A stretch of 64,000 bases of DNA from Luxibacter massiliensis (GCF_900604355.1 NZ_UWOE01000001.1:558001-622000); one strand, 5' to 3'; counted from the first letter of the stretch, positions 16,243-25,321 are shown. Notes: generated from the letters alone by a model not told the origin. Program-made: numbers and translations.

Positions 16243-17406
16243 TTGAGGAAATATATGGCTTTATGTCTGGTATGCTCTTTGCTCTTGACACTTGCTGCGT
16301 GCTCCGGCCGTTCTTCGTCTGAACAGCCGCAGGTAAAGATTTCTGACTCAGTGAAAACGTCACTGGAGGAGAATCTGGATGCTGCCTCGGAGAGTGGAGC
16401 CTTTGTGCAAAGTGAGGACGCAAATATTCTGATTGCTTATTTTACATGGGCAGATAACACGGTTGTAGAGGATCCTGAGGGGGCACTTAGTGCGGCCTTG
16501 GACCATTATGAATCGGTGGGGGATTCTGGCGCGTATGATGAGATGGATGCCATTGCTTCCGCAAGTCTTGTACCGCCTGGCAATGCCGCGAGAATCGCTT
16601 CATGGATTCAGGAAGAAGTTGGCGGGGATATGTTTTCCATTCAGGTGGAGGAATCTTATCCCAGTGACTACGGCCAATGTATGGAGCGGGCATCAGATGA
16701 ATTGACAGAGGAGGCACGTCCGGGGTTAAAAAACCATATTAACGATATATCGCAGTATGATACAGTGTTTATCGGTTATCCAAACTGGTGGTACAGCTGT
16801 CCCATGGCAATCCATAGCTTTATCGAAGAGTATGATTTGTCTGGAAAAAAGATTGTTCTGTTTTGTACCCATGGGACTGGGGGAATCGCCCGAAGCGCAG
16901 AGGATATAGAAGAGTCCCTGCCAGAGGACTGTGAGGTAGAAGAAAATGTGCTGGGAGTGTACCGCCAGGAAGTGACAAGTTCACAGAACCGGGTTTCTGA
17001 GTGGATTTCAGATATTGGTTATAGGAAGCAGCATAGGGAGGGGAAGGGGAATATGAACCAACAAATTTCAGTGGAGACAGAGAGTGGTGAAACACTTGTT
17101 TTTGAATTAAACGGCAGTCCTGCTGCATCAGCATTATATGAACAGTTACCGCTGACAGTAGATGTGGATGATTTCAGCACCAATGAAAAGATATTTTATC
17201 CCCCTGGGAAGCTGGATGTGTCGGATACGCCTATTGCAGAAATGAATCTGGGAACACTTGCTTATTATGCTCCATGGGGTAATGTTGTTATGTTTTATGA
17301 TGCCTATAGTCCCAACGGGGATTTGTATGAGCTGGGACAGATTGTTTCGGGCCTGGATGATATCAGCAGCCTGAAGGGGAGGCTCAGGATAGACAAGGTG
17401 AAATAA
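16243..17406 (+). CDS. Flavodoxin-cyclophilin-like lipoprotein
   Basis: A protein of about 387 residues with three parts: a lipoprotein signal peptide with lipobox LTLAACSG; a flavodoxin-like domain at about 60-265 (ILIAYFTWADNT as the phosphate loop, FIGYPNWWYSCPM, VLFCTHGTGGIA); and a C-terminal cyclophilin-like domain (VETESGETLVFELNGSPAA to NGDLYELGQIVSG). It would sit on the outer face of the membrane carrying FMN. A TTG start at 16243 is chosen because GGGAGGAAGGGAGGG precedes it; the longer ATG reading places that site inside the coding sequence. Extracytoplasmic flavin electron transfer is the likely role; its partner is unknown. Confidence 0.75.
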   Translation: MRKYMALCLVCSLLLTLAACSGRSSSEQPQVKISDSVKTSLEENLDAASESGAFVQSEDANILIAYFTWADNTVVEDPEGALSAALDHYESVGDSGAYDEMDAIASASLVPPGNAARIASWIQEEVGGDMFSIQVEESYPSDYGQCMERASDELTEEARPGLKNHINDISQYDTVFIGYPNWWYSCPMAIHSFIEEYDLSGKKIVLFCTHGTGGIARSAEDIEESLPEDCEVEENVLGVYRQEVTSSQNRVSEWISDIGYRKQHREGKGNMNQQISVETESGETLVFELNGSPAASALYEQLPLTVDVDDFSTNEKIFYPPGKLDVSDTPIAEMNLGTLAYYAPWGNVVMFYDAYSPNGDLYELGQIVSGLDDISSLKGRLRIDKVK

Positions 17407-17519
17407 AAAGAGTCCGGGAAAGAGGACAGGGCCCGTCACCCACTGAATGAAAAAAGTATGATGAAATCTACGGAATATTTTAAAATATTATCAAAGAAAG
17501 CATGAGAGGATGGATAGCA

Positions 17520-18377
17520 ATGAAGCAAATCATACAGCAATACTTAACCGGTGAAAGGGCGCTTTTCCAGGGAAGGGATTTGGAAATCAGGGATACTATT
17601 TTTGCAGATGGTGAATCACCTCTGAAAGAGAGCTGTAACATTCGGTTATATGGGAGCATGTTCAAGTGGAAATATCCGCTTTGGTATAGTAAAAATATTT
17701 ATATGAAGGATTGCGCTCTATTTGAAATGGGGAGAGCCGGTATCTGGTATACTGACAATATTACAGTAGAAGATACTGTAATTGAAGCGCCAAAGACATT
17801 TCGAAGGGGAAAGGGAGTCACCCTGAAAAATGTAACAATGCCAAATGCTGCTGAGACACTGTGGAACTGTAATACAGTATATATGGAACAGGTGTCTGCT
17901 AAGGGTGATTATTTTGCCATGAACAGCCATGATATGAAAATACAGGACTTTACACTGAATGGAAATTATCCTTTTGACGGGGCAAAAAATGTGGAAATCC
18001 ATCATGCAAAAATGTTGTCCAAAGATGCTTTTTGGAACAGCGAGAATGTAACCATTTATGATTCTTTTATTTCCGGGGAATATTTGGGGTGGAATGCAAA
18101 AAACCTGACACTGGTCAACTGTACGGTAGAAAGTCTGCAGGGGATGTGTTATATTGAAAATCTTGTTATGAAGAACTGCAGGCTGATGAATACTACACTT
18201 GCCTTTGAATATTCAACTGTAGATGTACAGATTAATGGAAACATTGGCAGTGTTATGAATCCATCTGCCGGAGTGATCCAGGCAGATAATATAGGGGAAT
18301 TAATTATAGAGCGGACAAAAGTCAACCCCCAAAATACGTCTATTGTATTAAGGGAGGGAATGAGAGATGCCGTATGA
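17520..18377 (+). CDS. DUF3737 right-handed beta-helix protein
   Basis: A 285-residue DUF3737 protein made of repeated short strands (NIRLYGSMFKWKYPLWYSKNI, NITVEDTVIEAPKTF, GVTLKNVTMPNAAETLWNC and so on) typical of a pectate-lyase-like beta-helix. There is no signal peptide, so it is cytoplasmic. The start at 17520 is set by GAGAGGA at 17504-17510. It overlaps the following aminotransferase by 11 bp, so the two are translationally coupled. Function unknown; the coupling to PatB-type aminotransferases may be meaningful. Confidence 0.75.
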   Translation: MKQIIQQYLTGERALFQGRDLEIRDTIFADGESPLKESCNIRLYGSMFKWKYPLWYSKNIYMKDCALFEMGRAGIWYTDNITVEDTVIEAPKTFRRGKGVTLKNVTMPNAAETLWNCNTVYMEQVSAKGDYFAMNSHDMKIQDFTLNGNYPFDGAKNVEIHHAKMLSKDAFWNSENVTIYDSFISGEYLGWNAKNLTLVNCTVESLQGMCYIENLVMKNCRLMNTTLAFEYSTVDVQINGNIGSVMNPSAGVIQADNIGELIIERTKVNPQNTSIVLREGMRDAV

Positions 18378-19560
18378 TTTTGACACCATTTGGGACAGGA
18401 GAACAACAAATTCTATGAAATGGGATGTTCTGGAGGGAGAATTGCCCATGTGGGTGGCAGACATGGACTTTAGGACAGCCCCCGAAATTGTATCTGCCAT
18501 AAAGGAAAGAGCAGAGCATGGCATTTTTGGATATACAGTGGTGCCCAAGGAATGGTATCGGGCAGTCAGCGGCTGGTGGAAAAAACGCCATGATTTCCAG
18601 ATGGAAAAAGAATGGCTGATTTTCTGCACCGGTGTTGTGCCGGCAATCTCGAGTATTGTACGGAAGATGACAACAGCCGGTGAAAATATAATAGTACAGA
18701 CGCCAGTCTATAATATCTTTTTCAATTCTATCGTAAATAACGGACGGAATATTCTGGAGAATAAATTGCGTCTGGATGGAGAGGAATACCAGATTGATTT
18801 TGCAGATTTGGAGATGAAACTGGCTGATCCCCAAACTACCCTTATGATTGTATGTAATCCCCATAATCCTATTGGGAAGATATGGAATAAAGAGACATTG
18901 AAGAAGATCGGGGAGTTGTGTGAGAAATATCATGTACTTGTAATATCCGATGAGGTTCATTGTGATCTGACAAAACCGGGAAGCAGTTATATTCCCTTTG
19001 CATCGGTATCTGAGGTATGTAGGCTGAACAGCATAACTTGTCTGGCGCCCACCAAAGCATTTAATCTGGCTGGACTGCAGACAGCCGCTGTAATGGTTCC
19101 AAATGAGGCAATCCGGCACAAAGTAAACCGTGGATTGAATACGGACGAAGTGGCAGAACCAAATGTATTTGCAATAGATGCGGCAATAGCAGCTTTTGAG
19201 CAGGGCGCACCGTGGCTGGATGCGCTAAGGGAATATTTGTGGGTGAACAGAAGATTTGCTAAGGACTATATCCATGCGGAGATTCCACAGATTAAAGTTT
19301 TTTCAGCAGAGGCAACCTACCTGCTGTGGCTGGACATAAGAAGAATCATGGGAAACTCCACAGAATTCTGTGATTTCATACGCAGGGAAACAGGACTTTA
19401 TCTTTCAGATGGAAATAACTACCGAAATGGTGAGGGTTTCCTGAGAATGAATATTGCCTGTCCCAAAAGTATGGTACAAGATGGTTTACTGCGTTTGAAG
19501 GAAAGTGTTTTGGCATATGACAATGGAGCGCTTTCGAGTGTTGAGCATACACAGATATAA
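18367..19560 (+). CDS. PatB/MalY-type PLP aminotransferase (cystathionine beta-lyase-like)
   Basis: A 397-residue fold-type I PLP enzyme of the PatB/MalY group (C-S beta-lyase or aminotransferase). It opens with the family signature WVADMDFRTAPEIV. It has CNPHNPIGK, the Asp of VISDEVHCDLT, and the Schiff-base Lys in APTKAFNLAGLQ. A second member of the group lies at 62328 (MWVADMNFPTLPS). Likely reaction: cleavage of cystathionine or another cysteine S-conjugate to pyruvate, ammonia and thiol. It ends the host-like left half of the window. Confidence 0.87.
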   Translation: MPYDFDTIWDRRTTNSMKWDVLEGELPMWVADMDFRTAPEIVSAIKERAEHGIFGYTVVPKEWYRAVSGWWKKRHDFQMEKEWLIFCTGVVPAISSIVRKMTTAGENIIVQTPVYNIFFNSIVNNGRNILENKLRLDGEEYQIDFADLEMKLADPQTTLMIVCNPHNPIGKIWNKETLKKIGELCEKYHVLVISDEVHCDLTKPGSSYIPFASVSEVCRLNSITCLAPTKAFNLAGLQTAAVMVPNEAIRHKVNRGLNTDEVAEPNVFAIDAAIAAFEQGAPWLDALREYLWVNRRFAKDYIHAEIPQIKVFSAEATYLLWLDIRRIMGNSTEFCDFIRRETGLYLSDGNNYRNGEGFLRMNIACPKSMVQDGLLRLKESVLAYDNGALSSVEHTQI

Positions 19561-20156
19561 GAGGCAGATTTGGGCAGTATTACGTCTACTATATGTCGCC
19601 AGGCGCTGTTTTCTGTTAATTTTACTATTTGGATGCATTTAATCTCAAAAGGAACTGGAAGGTTGGGAAAACATGAAAATAAAGGGAGAGCAGCGTTGGG
19701 GACGGAGGTCGTCCCAGAACTTGCCATAGAAGCCGAAGATGTTCTTGGAGCGGCGGATACAGTTATACAGTGGCTTGACGAAATGGGCATTTTAGGTTTT
19801 GGTAAAAATGGAAGTGAGGATCAGAGCGGTGTCGCCATTTCAAATTACTGTTGGAAATGAGATGTTGTAAAGAGTCATTTAGGATACGGTACTTGCACAG
19901 GAGATCAGCTTCTACTGACCATTGAGGGTATTCACATTGGGAAAGTAACATCGGATCCGATGGTGTTTGGCGTACTGCCGGAAGGGGGATATATCCTCCA
20001 GTTCAAGTATTCAGATATGGAATGATTTTAGGTTTCCTACAATGCAGTATAGTATCAATGTGTGTATAATATATACAAAGAGAGAAAAGGAGAATATAGG
20101 TACAGAGAACACAACTGATAGGAAAATATGTGTATAAAGTATATAGAGAAGTTGTT
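19561..20156 (+). other. Gene-free junction with decayed coding traces
   Basis: About 600 bp with no intact gene. A 96-codon frame at 19570-19860 has no RBS and no recognised family; its mid-part (GTEVVPELAIEAEDVLGAAD) looks protein-like. Further on, a different frame reads MVFGVLPEGGYILQFKYSDME to a stop near 20025. These look like scraps of a broken gene. Composition drops to AT-rich at about 20.04 kb, which I take as the left edge of the thiopeptide island. Confidence 0.4.
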
Positions 20157-20200
20157 AATGACCCGCATTGGAAGTACATTTCAAGAGCAGGTCATTTTTT
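20157..20200 (+). terminator. Hairpin with T-run at the island edge
   Basis: AATGACC (20157-20163) pairs with GGTCATT (20190-20196) and is followed by a T-run. It is a rho-independent-like terminator that would shield the island from upstream transcription. The 200 bp after it up to the BioW gene hold no gene. Confidence 0.6.
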
Positions 20201-20400
20201 GTTATATAAATTTTTAAGTCCTGATTTTATTTATAAAATTAAAATCAAAGAGTAGAATGCTCTAAAACTTTATCTAGTAAAAGAGGATGAATATTAGCGT
20301 TGGCTTGAAGATAAAATTCAACTTTTAAAAGAGTAAATTCATCATATTAAAAAAAAATAAAAGAAATAGTGGTATATATGTATATATAAGGAGGGGCAAT

Positions 20401-21138
20401 ATGTATAGCATAAAAATGAGAAGTAGTGCGGTTATTGAGAATAAGTCTAAACATATATCAGGTGCAGAAAAAATAGTAAATGAAAAAGATTTAGAATCAA
20501 ATCTTTCTATTTTAGTAAGACGTGCATTAACGCATACAAGAGGAAAAGCTGATTTTATAAGTATTAAAGTTGAAAAAATTGAAGATAACATTATAAAAAG
20601 AATAGATGCATTGCCCGTATATGAAATTAAAGCAAATGATACTGAAGAAGCTAGAAAATATATAAATAAAATTTTGCATTTTATAGGTGTTTTTAATACT
20701 CAGATGGTGTGGAAAAGTATGAGAGAGAGTTATGAATTAAGAGGAGCTACATTATTAGGGATAAAGACAGGCACAAAATTGGAAAAAGATCGTACGAGGG
20801 GGATACGGGCAACATATCTGGATAGTGAAGTACCAATAGCAGCTCCCAAAGATCATTTTGCAGAAGCAATTGTATTAGCCAGCAAAGTAGCATATGCGCC
20901 AGGAATAATTGGAGAAATTTGTATTTCTGATGATCCTGAATGTACTACAGGTTATTTCGCTTCTTATAAATTGGGTTATGTAAGGGTTTATAATATGAAG
21001 AATTTAGGGGATCTGAATGGCGGACGTGTGTTTTTACATAATGAAAAATGTAAAGTTGAAGAAACAATTGAATTCATAGAAAATGAAAAAGTTTTGGTTC
21101 GTAATATTTGTAATTCAAACAATCCTTTTGTTATTTAG
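20401..21138 (+). CDS. bioW: 6-carboxyhexanoate-CoA ligase (pimeloyl-CoA synthetase), BioW-like
   Basis: A 245-residue BioW homologue. It matches the family from end to end: YSIKMRSSA, KHISGAEKIV, RALTHTRGKADFI, LRGATLLGIKTG, DRTRGIRA, EAIVLASKVAYAPGIIGE, ISDDPECTTGYFAS, LGYVRVYNMK and GGRVFLH. BioW adenylates pimelate and transfers it to CoA, the entry to biotin synthesis in some Firmicutes. No other biotin gene is in the window. It is AT-rich like the thiopeptide genes and sits 137 bp before the precursor in the same direction, behind AAGGAGGGG. It may be island cargo for biotin, or it may supply an acyl-CoA to the cluster. The second idea is inference only. Confidence 0.88.
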   Translation: MYSIKMRSSAVIENKSKHISGAEKIVNEKDLESNLSILVRRALTHTRGKADFISIKVEKIEDNIIKRIDALPVYEIKANDTEEARKYINKILHFIGVFNTQMVWKSMRESYELRGATLLGIKTGTKLEKDRTRGIRATYLDSEVPIAAPKDHFAEAIVLASKVAYAPGIIGEICISDDPECTTGYFASYKLGYVRVYNMKNLGDLNGGRVFLHNEKCKVEETIEFIENEKVLVRNICNSNNPFVI

Positions 21139-21219
21139 TACATAATAAAGATGATCTTTAATAAGGTAAATAAAAAATAAATTTGGATGATATAGTGGTT
21201 TTATAAAAATGAATGCGTT

Positions 21220-21244
21220 TTAGATGTAGTTTAACTACTTCTAA
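21220..21244 (+). promoter_or_regulatory. Dyad in the precursor 5' region
   Basis: TTAGATGTAGT-TTA-ACTACTTCTAA, an 11-bp inverted repeat with one mismatch, ends 15 bp before the AAGGAGGTGA ribosome site of the precursor gene. It could be an operator or a 5'-UTR stem-loop. An AT-rich run follows it, so termination of bioW is also possible. Confidence 0.4.
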
Positions 21245-21275
21245 ATAAATATAATTTTTAAGGAGGTGAACAGCA

Positions 21276-21434
21276 ATGTCAGAATTTGAAAAGGCAATTG
21301 AAGGATTAGAGATTGAAGAACTTAAAGTATCCGATATGATGGTATCGGAAAGCATGACGGAGGAAGATGCTAAGCAAATTATGGGCGCTTCTTGTACCAC
21401 ATGTACTTGCACATGTAGCTGCTGTACGACATAG
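21276..21434 (+). CDS. Thiopeptide precursor peptide, micrococcin/thiocillin-like
   Basis: A 52-residue precursor. The leader (residues 1-38) is acidic, with LEIEELKVSDMM, and ends in IMGA. The core is SCTTCTCTCSCCTT (residues 39-52). From memory the micrococcin P1/thiocillin core is SCTTCVCTCSCCTT, so only core position 6 differs (Val to Thr). The six Cys give thiazoles. Ser1 and Ser10 would become dehydroalanines that close a pyridine-centred 26-membered macrocycle. The Thr residues supply Dhb and the C-terminal amide unit. The gene has the best RBS in the cluster (AAGGAGGTGA, 21260-21269, 6-bp spacing), as expected for a highly made substrate. Only one copy is present. Confidence 0.95.
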   Translation: MSEFEKAIEGLEIEELKVSDMMVSESMTEEDAKQIMGASCTTCTCTCSCCTT

Positions 21435-21459
21435 CTAATTGAGGAGAAATTAGTAGCAA

Positions 21460-21515
21460 GAGGCTGCGGATATTGGAAGAAGCAAATTGCTTTTCAAATA
21501 TCTGCAGTCTTTTTG
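21460..21515 (+). terminator. Attenuating hairpin after the precursor gene
   Basis: A long imperfect stem: AGGCTGCGGATATT (from 21461) pairs with AAATATCTGCAGTCT (to about 21510), and AAGCAA pairs with TTGCTT inside. It is followed by TTTTTGC. It lies between the precursor and the first modification gene, so it probably stops most transcripts and gives excess precursor over enzymes. Confidence 0.7.
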
Positions 21516-21530
21516 CAATAAGGAGATAAT

Positions 21531-22856
21531 ATGGATAAAGAAAATAAAATTATTTTAAATATAGATACATATGCTTTTTTAGATGGTAAGAAAATAATTT
21601 TAAGAAATAATAAAGGATATTTTGAGATAGAACTCACAGAAGCTAGAAAGGTTTTTGCTTATTTAGAAAGAAGAAAAATAAGTTTAATAGATATAAATAT
21701 GTGCCAAAACACTCTATATGGAAAGCAATTACTAGCGGTAATTTCGTTGATGATAAATAGAAAGTTTGCTAGATTCAAAAAAGTTAAGGAAGACTCTATG
21801 AAGTTTGAGATAGAAAAAAATACAGAACTTTACCATATATGGATTAAAAGGGAAGAAGAAAAGAAAGATATATATGACCATATTTGGTTGTGCTTAGTGA
21901 ATAGTAAGGTCTATGCTATCAGTAAAAAAGATCAATCATATATTATTGTTCCGGTTAAAAATCCTAAGGAGTTTTTTGAATTAAATAGGTATAAGGTTAA
22001 AATCGAAGCAGAAAATATAATTGATATTCCTCAAACAATATTTAAAACAGTGGCTTGGGCATCAAATAACAGTGAGTTTTTTGAGAATAAGTTTTTAAAA
22101 ATTAGTGATAATCTTATAGAAGTATCAAGTGTAAGTAAACCATATATCGAAGATTCTAGAAGTATATTGAACTATTTTGAGAACAATGAAAAATGGTACT
22201 CCAGACGTATTTTAGATAGGAGTAATCTATGTCAAATAGGATTATCAAAATGGAATATCTTTATTAATGAGATTAAATTAACTATTTGTGGAGAAACGCA
22301 TTTGCAAGCACAAAAAAATGCTGTTATCACTTTTTTTGAGGAGAAATATTCGTATTTGTTAAAAGATAATGAAGAAATAGTCTGTACTTTAATCGATGAG
22401 GAAAAAAATAATGTTACTATAGATATTTCCATTTATGGAGTGTTAAAGAAAATATATAAAACATTGCCTCTGGATTTGACATTTAAGGAAAGTAAAATAT
22501 CTTTTATAAAAAATCCTAGAGTAAAATACTACGAAAACATTTTGATTAATCATAGTATCAATATAAGATATGCGTCTTTAATTCTAAATTCCGGAGTAGT
22601 TTTAGCTCAAATAAAGTGGAATAAGAATTATCAAGTGGGAATTGGCCTCTCATTTGAATCTGCAATAATATGCGCTTACAATAGTTTATTTATGAGTTGT
22701 TTAAACCGGAAGATAAGTAAAGTTCCATTTTATAGTTGGATGATTCAAGAGTGTAAAAATGAAAATATAACAAAGTATTTTAACAATAAAATATATGAAG
22801 AATGTATAGAAAAAAATAATCTATATGTAATTACAAAGGTAGGGAGAATATATTGA
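21531..22856 (+). CDS. Thiopeptide cluster protein with RRE-like N-terminus, function unknown
   Basis: A 441-residue protein I cannot assign to a characterised family. Its first 80 residues look like a winged-helix peptide-recognition (RRE-like) domain (LNIDTYAFLDGKKIILRN, ARKVFAYLERRKISL). The C-terminal half has two segments resembling degenerate YcaO strands and helices: CGETHLQAQKNAV around residue 256 and YQVGIGLSFESAIICAY around residue 370. The first resembles GYGETAEAAKNKAV in the 222-residue protein at 28346, so the two may be paralogues. It overlaps the YcaO gene by 4 bp (TTGA), so they are coupled. A role in leader binding or azoline formation is inference. Confidence 0.6.
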   Translation: MDKENKIILNIDTYAFLDGKKIILRNNKGYFEIELTEARKVFAYLERRKISLIDINMCQNTLYGKQLLAVISLMINRKFARFKKVKEDSMKFEIEKNTELYHIWIKREEEKKDIYDHIWLCLVNSKVYAISKKDQSYIIVPVKNPKEFFELNRYKVKIEAENIIDIPQTIFKTVAWASNNSEFFENKFLKISDNLIEVSSVSKPYIEDSRSILNYFENNEKWYSRRILDRSNLCQIGLSKWNIFINEIKLTICGETHLQAQKNAVITFFEEKYSYLLKDNEEIVCTLIDEEKNNVTIDISIYGVLKKIYKTLPLDLTFKESKISFIKNPRVKYYENILINHSINIRYASLILNSGVVLAQIKWNKNYQVGIGLSFESAIICAYNSLFMSCLNRKISKVPFYSWMIQECKNENITKYFNNKIYEECIEKNNLYVITKVGRIY

Positions 22857-24544
22857 TTAATGTAATTTATATTTATGGGGAATATAAAGAGGTTGATGAT
22901 TTAATTAGAAACAATGACTTAAAAAAATACAAAAAAGTAACAAAAAAGGAACTAAGCACACTTGATAATTCTTCTTTGCTTATCATATTTTATAAAGGTT
23001 TAAATTTAGAGGAGTTTAATGAAATAGAAAAAAATTTGGATAATAAACAAAAATATATGTATATATGGAGCATTTTTAATTACATTTTTGTATCAAACTT
23101 TAGGTACAAAAATGATAAAGGATGTATAAATTGCTTATTTAAAAGGTGGATTACAACCAAGAAAGATAGTAAGGAATTAATGCACATGTCCACAATAAGT
23201 AATGTCAGTAGCGAATTTGAGATACCATTGGCTGTGCATGAGTATATTACGAAGTTTATACAAAAATATATTACTATACTTGAAAATAAAATATTGGTCA
23301 TAGAAAAGAATAAGATGGTTATTACGGAAAAACAATTATTGCCTGTTTCAACTTGCCAACATTGTGGAAGTCTTGAAAATGATGATAGAGTTAATGCGAA
23401 TAAGGATTTAGAGGAATTAAAGAAGGAGCAAAAAAAGTTTAGAAAATATTCTTTGGACGAAGTATTACCTAAATTAATGGAATTATATGTAGATGAAGAA
23501 ATCGGGGTTATTAATTATGTCTTGGATGATGTAGAAGCACCATTTGCTGTAGCGGTTGCAAATTTACCGTCTATTATGGGAAAAGATGAGGTTGGAGTAG
23601 GGCGTACTAATGATTATTCAAAAAGTAGAGCAATAGCAATTTTAGAGGCATTAGAAAGATATTGTGGTTTAGAGCCGAGGGGGAAGAGGACATGTATAGT
23701 AAGTAGCTATGATGAAATTGATCCGTTAATTGCGATTGATCCATTAAAGCTGGGAATGCATACAGATGAGCAATATGAGAATTTGAACTGCGTATTTAAA
23801 AAGTTTGATAAAAAAGAAAAATTAAAATGGGTATATGGAGTTTCTGCAACGTTTTTAAAAGTAAGGCTTGTTCCAGAAAAGATAGCTTATTATGGATTAC
23901 GATTGAGAGATAATGATTATAGTAATTTTGTATATGAAATATCTAATGGGTGTGCCGTAGGTGGGACGTTAAAGGAAGCAAGTTTAAGTGGTTTGCTGGA
24001 GGTTATAGAGAGAGATGCCTTTTTAAATGTATGGTATAACCAAATATCATTGAAAGAGCTAGATTTTGCGGCGCTGAAAAGTCAGGAAATTCTTTTGATG
24101 AAATTGAAATTTGAATATCTTTTCTCATATGAGCTACATGTGTTTGATATGCGATTAGATATAAATATTCCTTTGGTGCTTGTCGTTGCTAAAAGTCTGA
24201 AAGAATCGGATGAAAGTAATATGAATCTTATGTGTGCTGCAGGAATAGCAATAACATGGAAACAAGCAATCATGAATGCGTTACATGAATTATGTGACAT
24301 TTATCCTGCATTGAACCAAAAATTTAAAGTAAGAAGAGATGAATTGGAGAGAATGAGTTCAGATTTTATGTTGGTAAGAACTATGGAAGATCATAGTTTG
24401 CTTTACGGACTGAAAAAAATGGAACAGCATTTCTCATTTCTTTTGAGAGAAAATAGATATGTTTGGGAAGTAAGCGCCAAATATTCCTGCGGATTTCCTG
24501 ATCCTCAAGTTTTGCCTATAATTGTAGAGTCGAAAGATATTTAG
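22853..24544 (+). pseudogene. YcaO cyclodehydratase, 5' part, interrupted by IS66 (TclJ-like)
   Basis: This is the first 539 codons of a YcaO-type azoline cyclodehydratase, then 24 codons read from the insertion element (VSAKYSCGF... to a stop at 24544). The N-terminal 180 residues are E1-like, with zinc-type Cys pairs CINC and CQHC. The YcaO domain has SRAIAILEALERYCG, GCAVGGTLKEASLSGLLEVIERDA and NALHELCD, the ATP/Mg-binding segments. It starts at a TTG behind AGGGAGA. The IS66 element enters at codon 540. Joining base 24469 to 27165 restores one frame of 633 residues. Without its C-terminus the product should not form azolines from Cys. Confidence 0.93.
24462..24469. repeat. Target-site duplication of the IS66 element, left copy
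   Basis: TTTGGGAA directly before the left inverted repeat. The identical octamer follows the right end at 27157-27164. Eight bp is the duplication size known for IS66 elements, and the perfect match points to a recent insertion. Confidence 0.97.
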
Positions 24545-24575
24545 ACTATTTCACTACAATTATGGAGGATAGGTT

Positions 24576-24986
24576 ATGGCAGGTACTCGCAAAGCCCGTG
24601 TTCCGATGGCGGAACAGATCAGGCTTATCAATGAATGCCGCCAGAGCGGCATGACAGATGCTGACTGGTGCCGTGAAAACGACATTGCAGTAAGCACCTT
24701 TTACAACTGGGTCAGCCGTTGCCGGAAAGCGGCAGCGGATCAGATCCCAGCAGCGAATTATGGTCATTCTCCGGTTCCCCGCCCGAAACAGGACGTGGTC
24801 CCCATTGACATTGTTCCGGATCACATCCCGGAACAGCATACAGCATCACAGATGCTAAACTCGCACCTTGACAATTCACATACGATCGAAGTTGCCATGA
24901 AGGATATCACAGTCCACATCAGCAATGATGCAGATCCGGTCCTGCTCACCAGGATATTCCGCCTGATTCAGGAGATCTCATGTTAG
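24576..24986 (+). CDS. tnpA: IS66 accessory protein A (TnpA/Orf1)
   Basis: A 136-residue IS66 Orf1 protein with an N-terminal helix-turn-helix (IRLINECRQSGMTDADWCRENDIAVSTF, NWVSRCRKA), as in the small DNA-binding partner of the IS66 transposase. A variable middle and a short C-terminal beta region follow. It overlaps tnpB by 7 bp. GGAGGAT precedes the ATG. Confidence 0.9.
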   Translation: MAGTRKARVPMAEQIRLINECRQSGMTDADWCRENDIAVSTFYNWVSRCRKAAADQIPAANYGHSPVPRPKQDVVPIDIVPDHIPEQHTASQMLNSHLDNSHTIEVAMKDITVHISNDADPVLLTRIFRLIQEISC

Positions 24987-25321
24987 GGGATATCTCCGGA
25001 CTTGAAAAGATCTACATTGTCTGCGGCTACACCGATATGCGGAAGTCCATTGACGGACTCTGTGCCGTTATCGAGGACCAGCTTAAGATGGATCCCTCGT
25101 CCAGTGCTCTCTTCCTTTTCTGCGGAAGAAGACGGGACAGGATCAAAGCCTTGTTCCGTGAACCGGACGGCTTCGTTCTGATCTATAAGCGGCTGTCTGT
25201 CCGCGGCGGCTATCAATGGCCCAGGAAGCAGTCGGAAGTCCGGAACCTTTCCTGGCGGGAGTTTGACTGGCTGATGTCCGGGATCGATATTGACCAGCCC
25301 AAAGCCCTCAAAGCAGAGTAA
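24980..25321 (+). CDS. tnpB: IS66 accessory protein B (TnpB/Orf2)
   Basis: A 113-residue IS66 Orf2 protein with the family signature YTDMRKSIDGL, FLFCGRRRDRIKALF, DGFVLIYKRL and the C-terminal motif LSWREFDWLMSGID. It is required with TnpA for IS66 transposition; its exact biochemical role is not settled. A 143-bp untranslated gap separates it from tnpC. Confidence 0.95.
   Translation: MLGDISGLEKIYIVCGYTDMRKSIDGLCAVIEDQLKMDPSSSALFLFCGRRRDRIKALFREPDGFVLIYKRLSVRGGYQWPRKQSEVRNLSWREFDWLMSGIDIDQPKALKAE

Noticed and set aside
19570..19860. A 96-residue gene
   Set aside because: No ribosome site and no family, in a decayed region; kept only as a trace.
22853..24544. A complete 563-residue YcaO protein ending naturally at 24544
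   Set aside because: The last 24 codons are the IS66 left end; the target duplication and the restored frame show it is a truncated gene.
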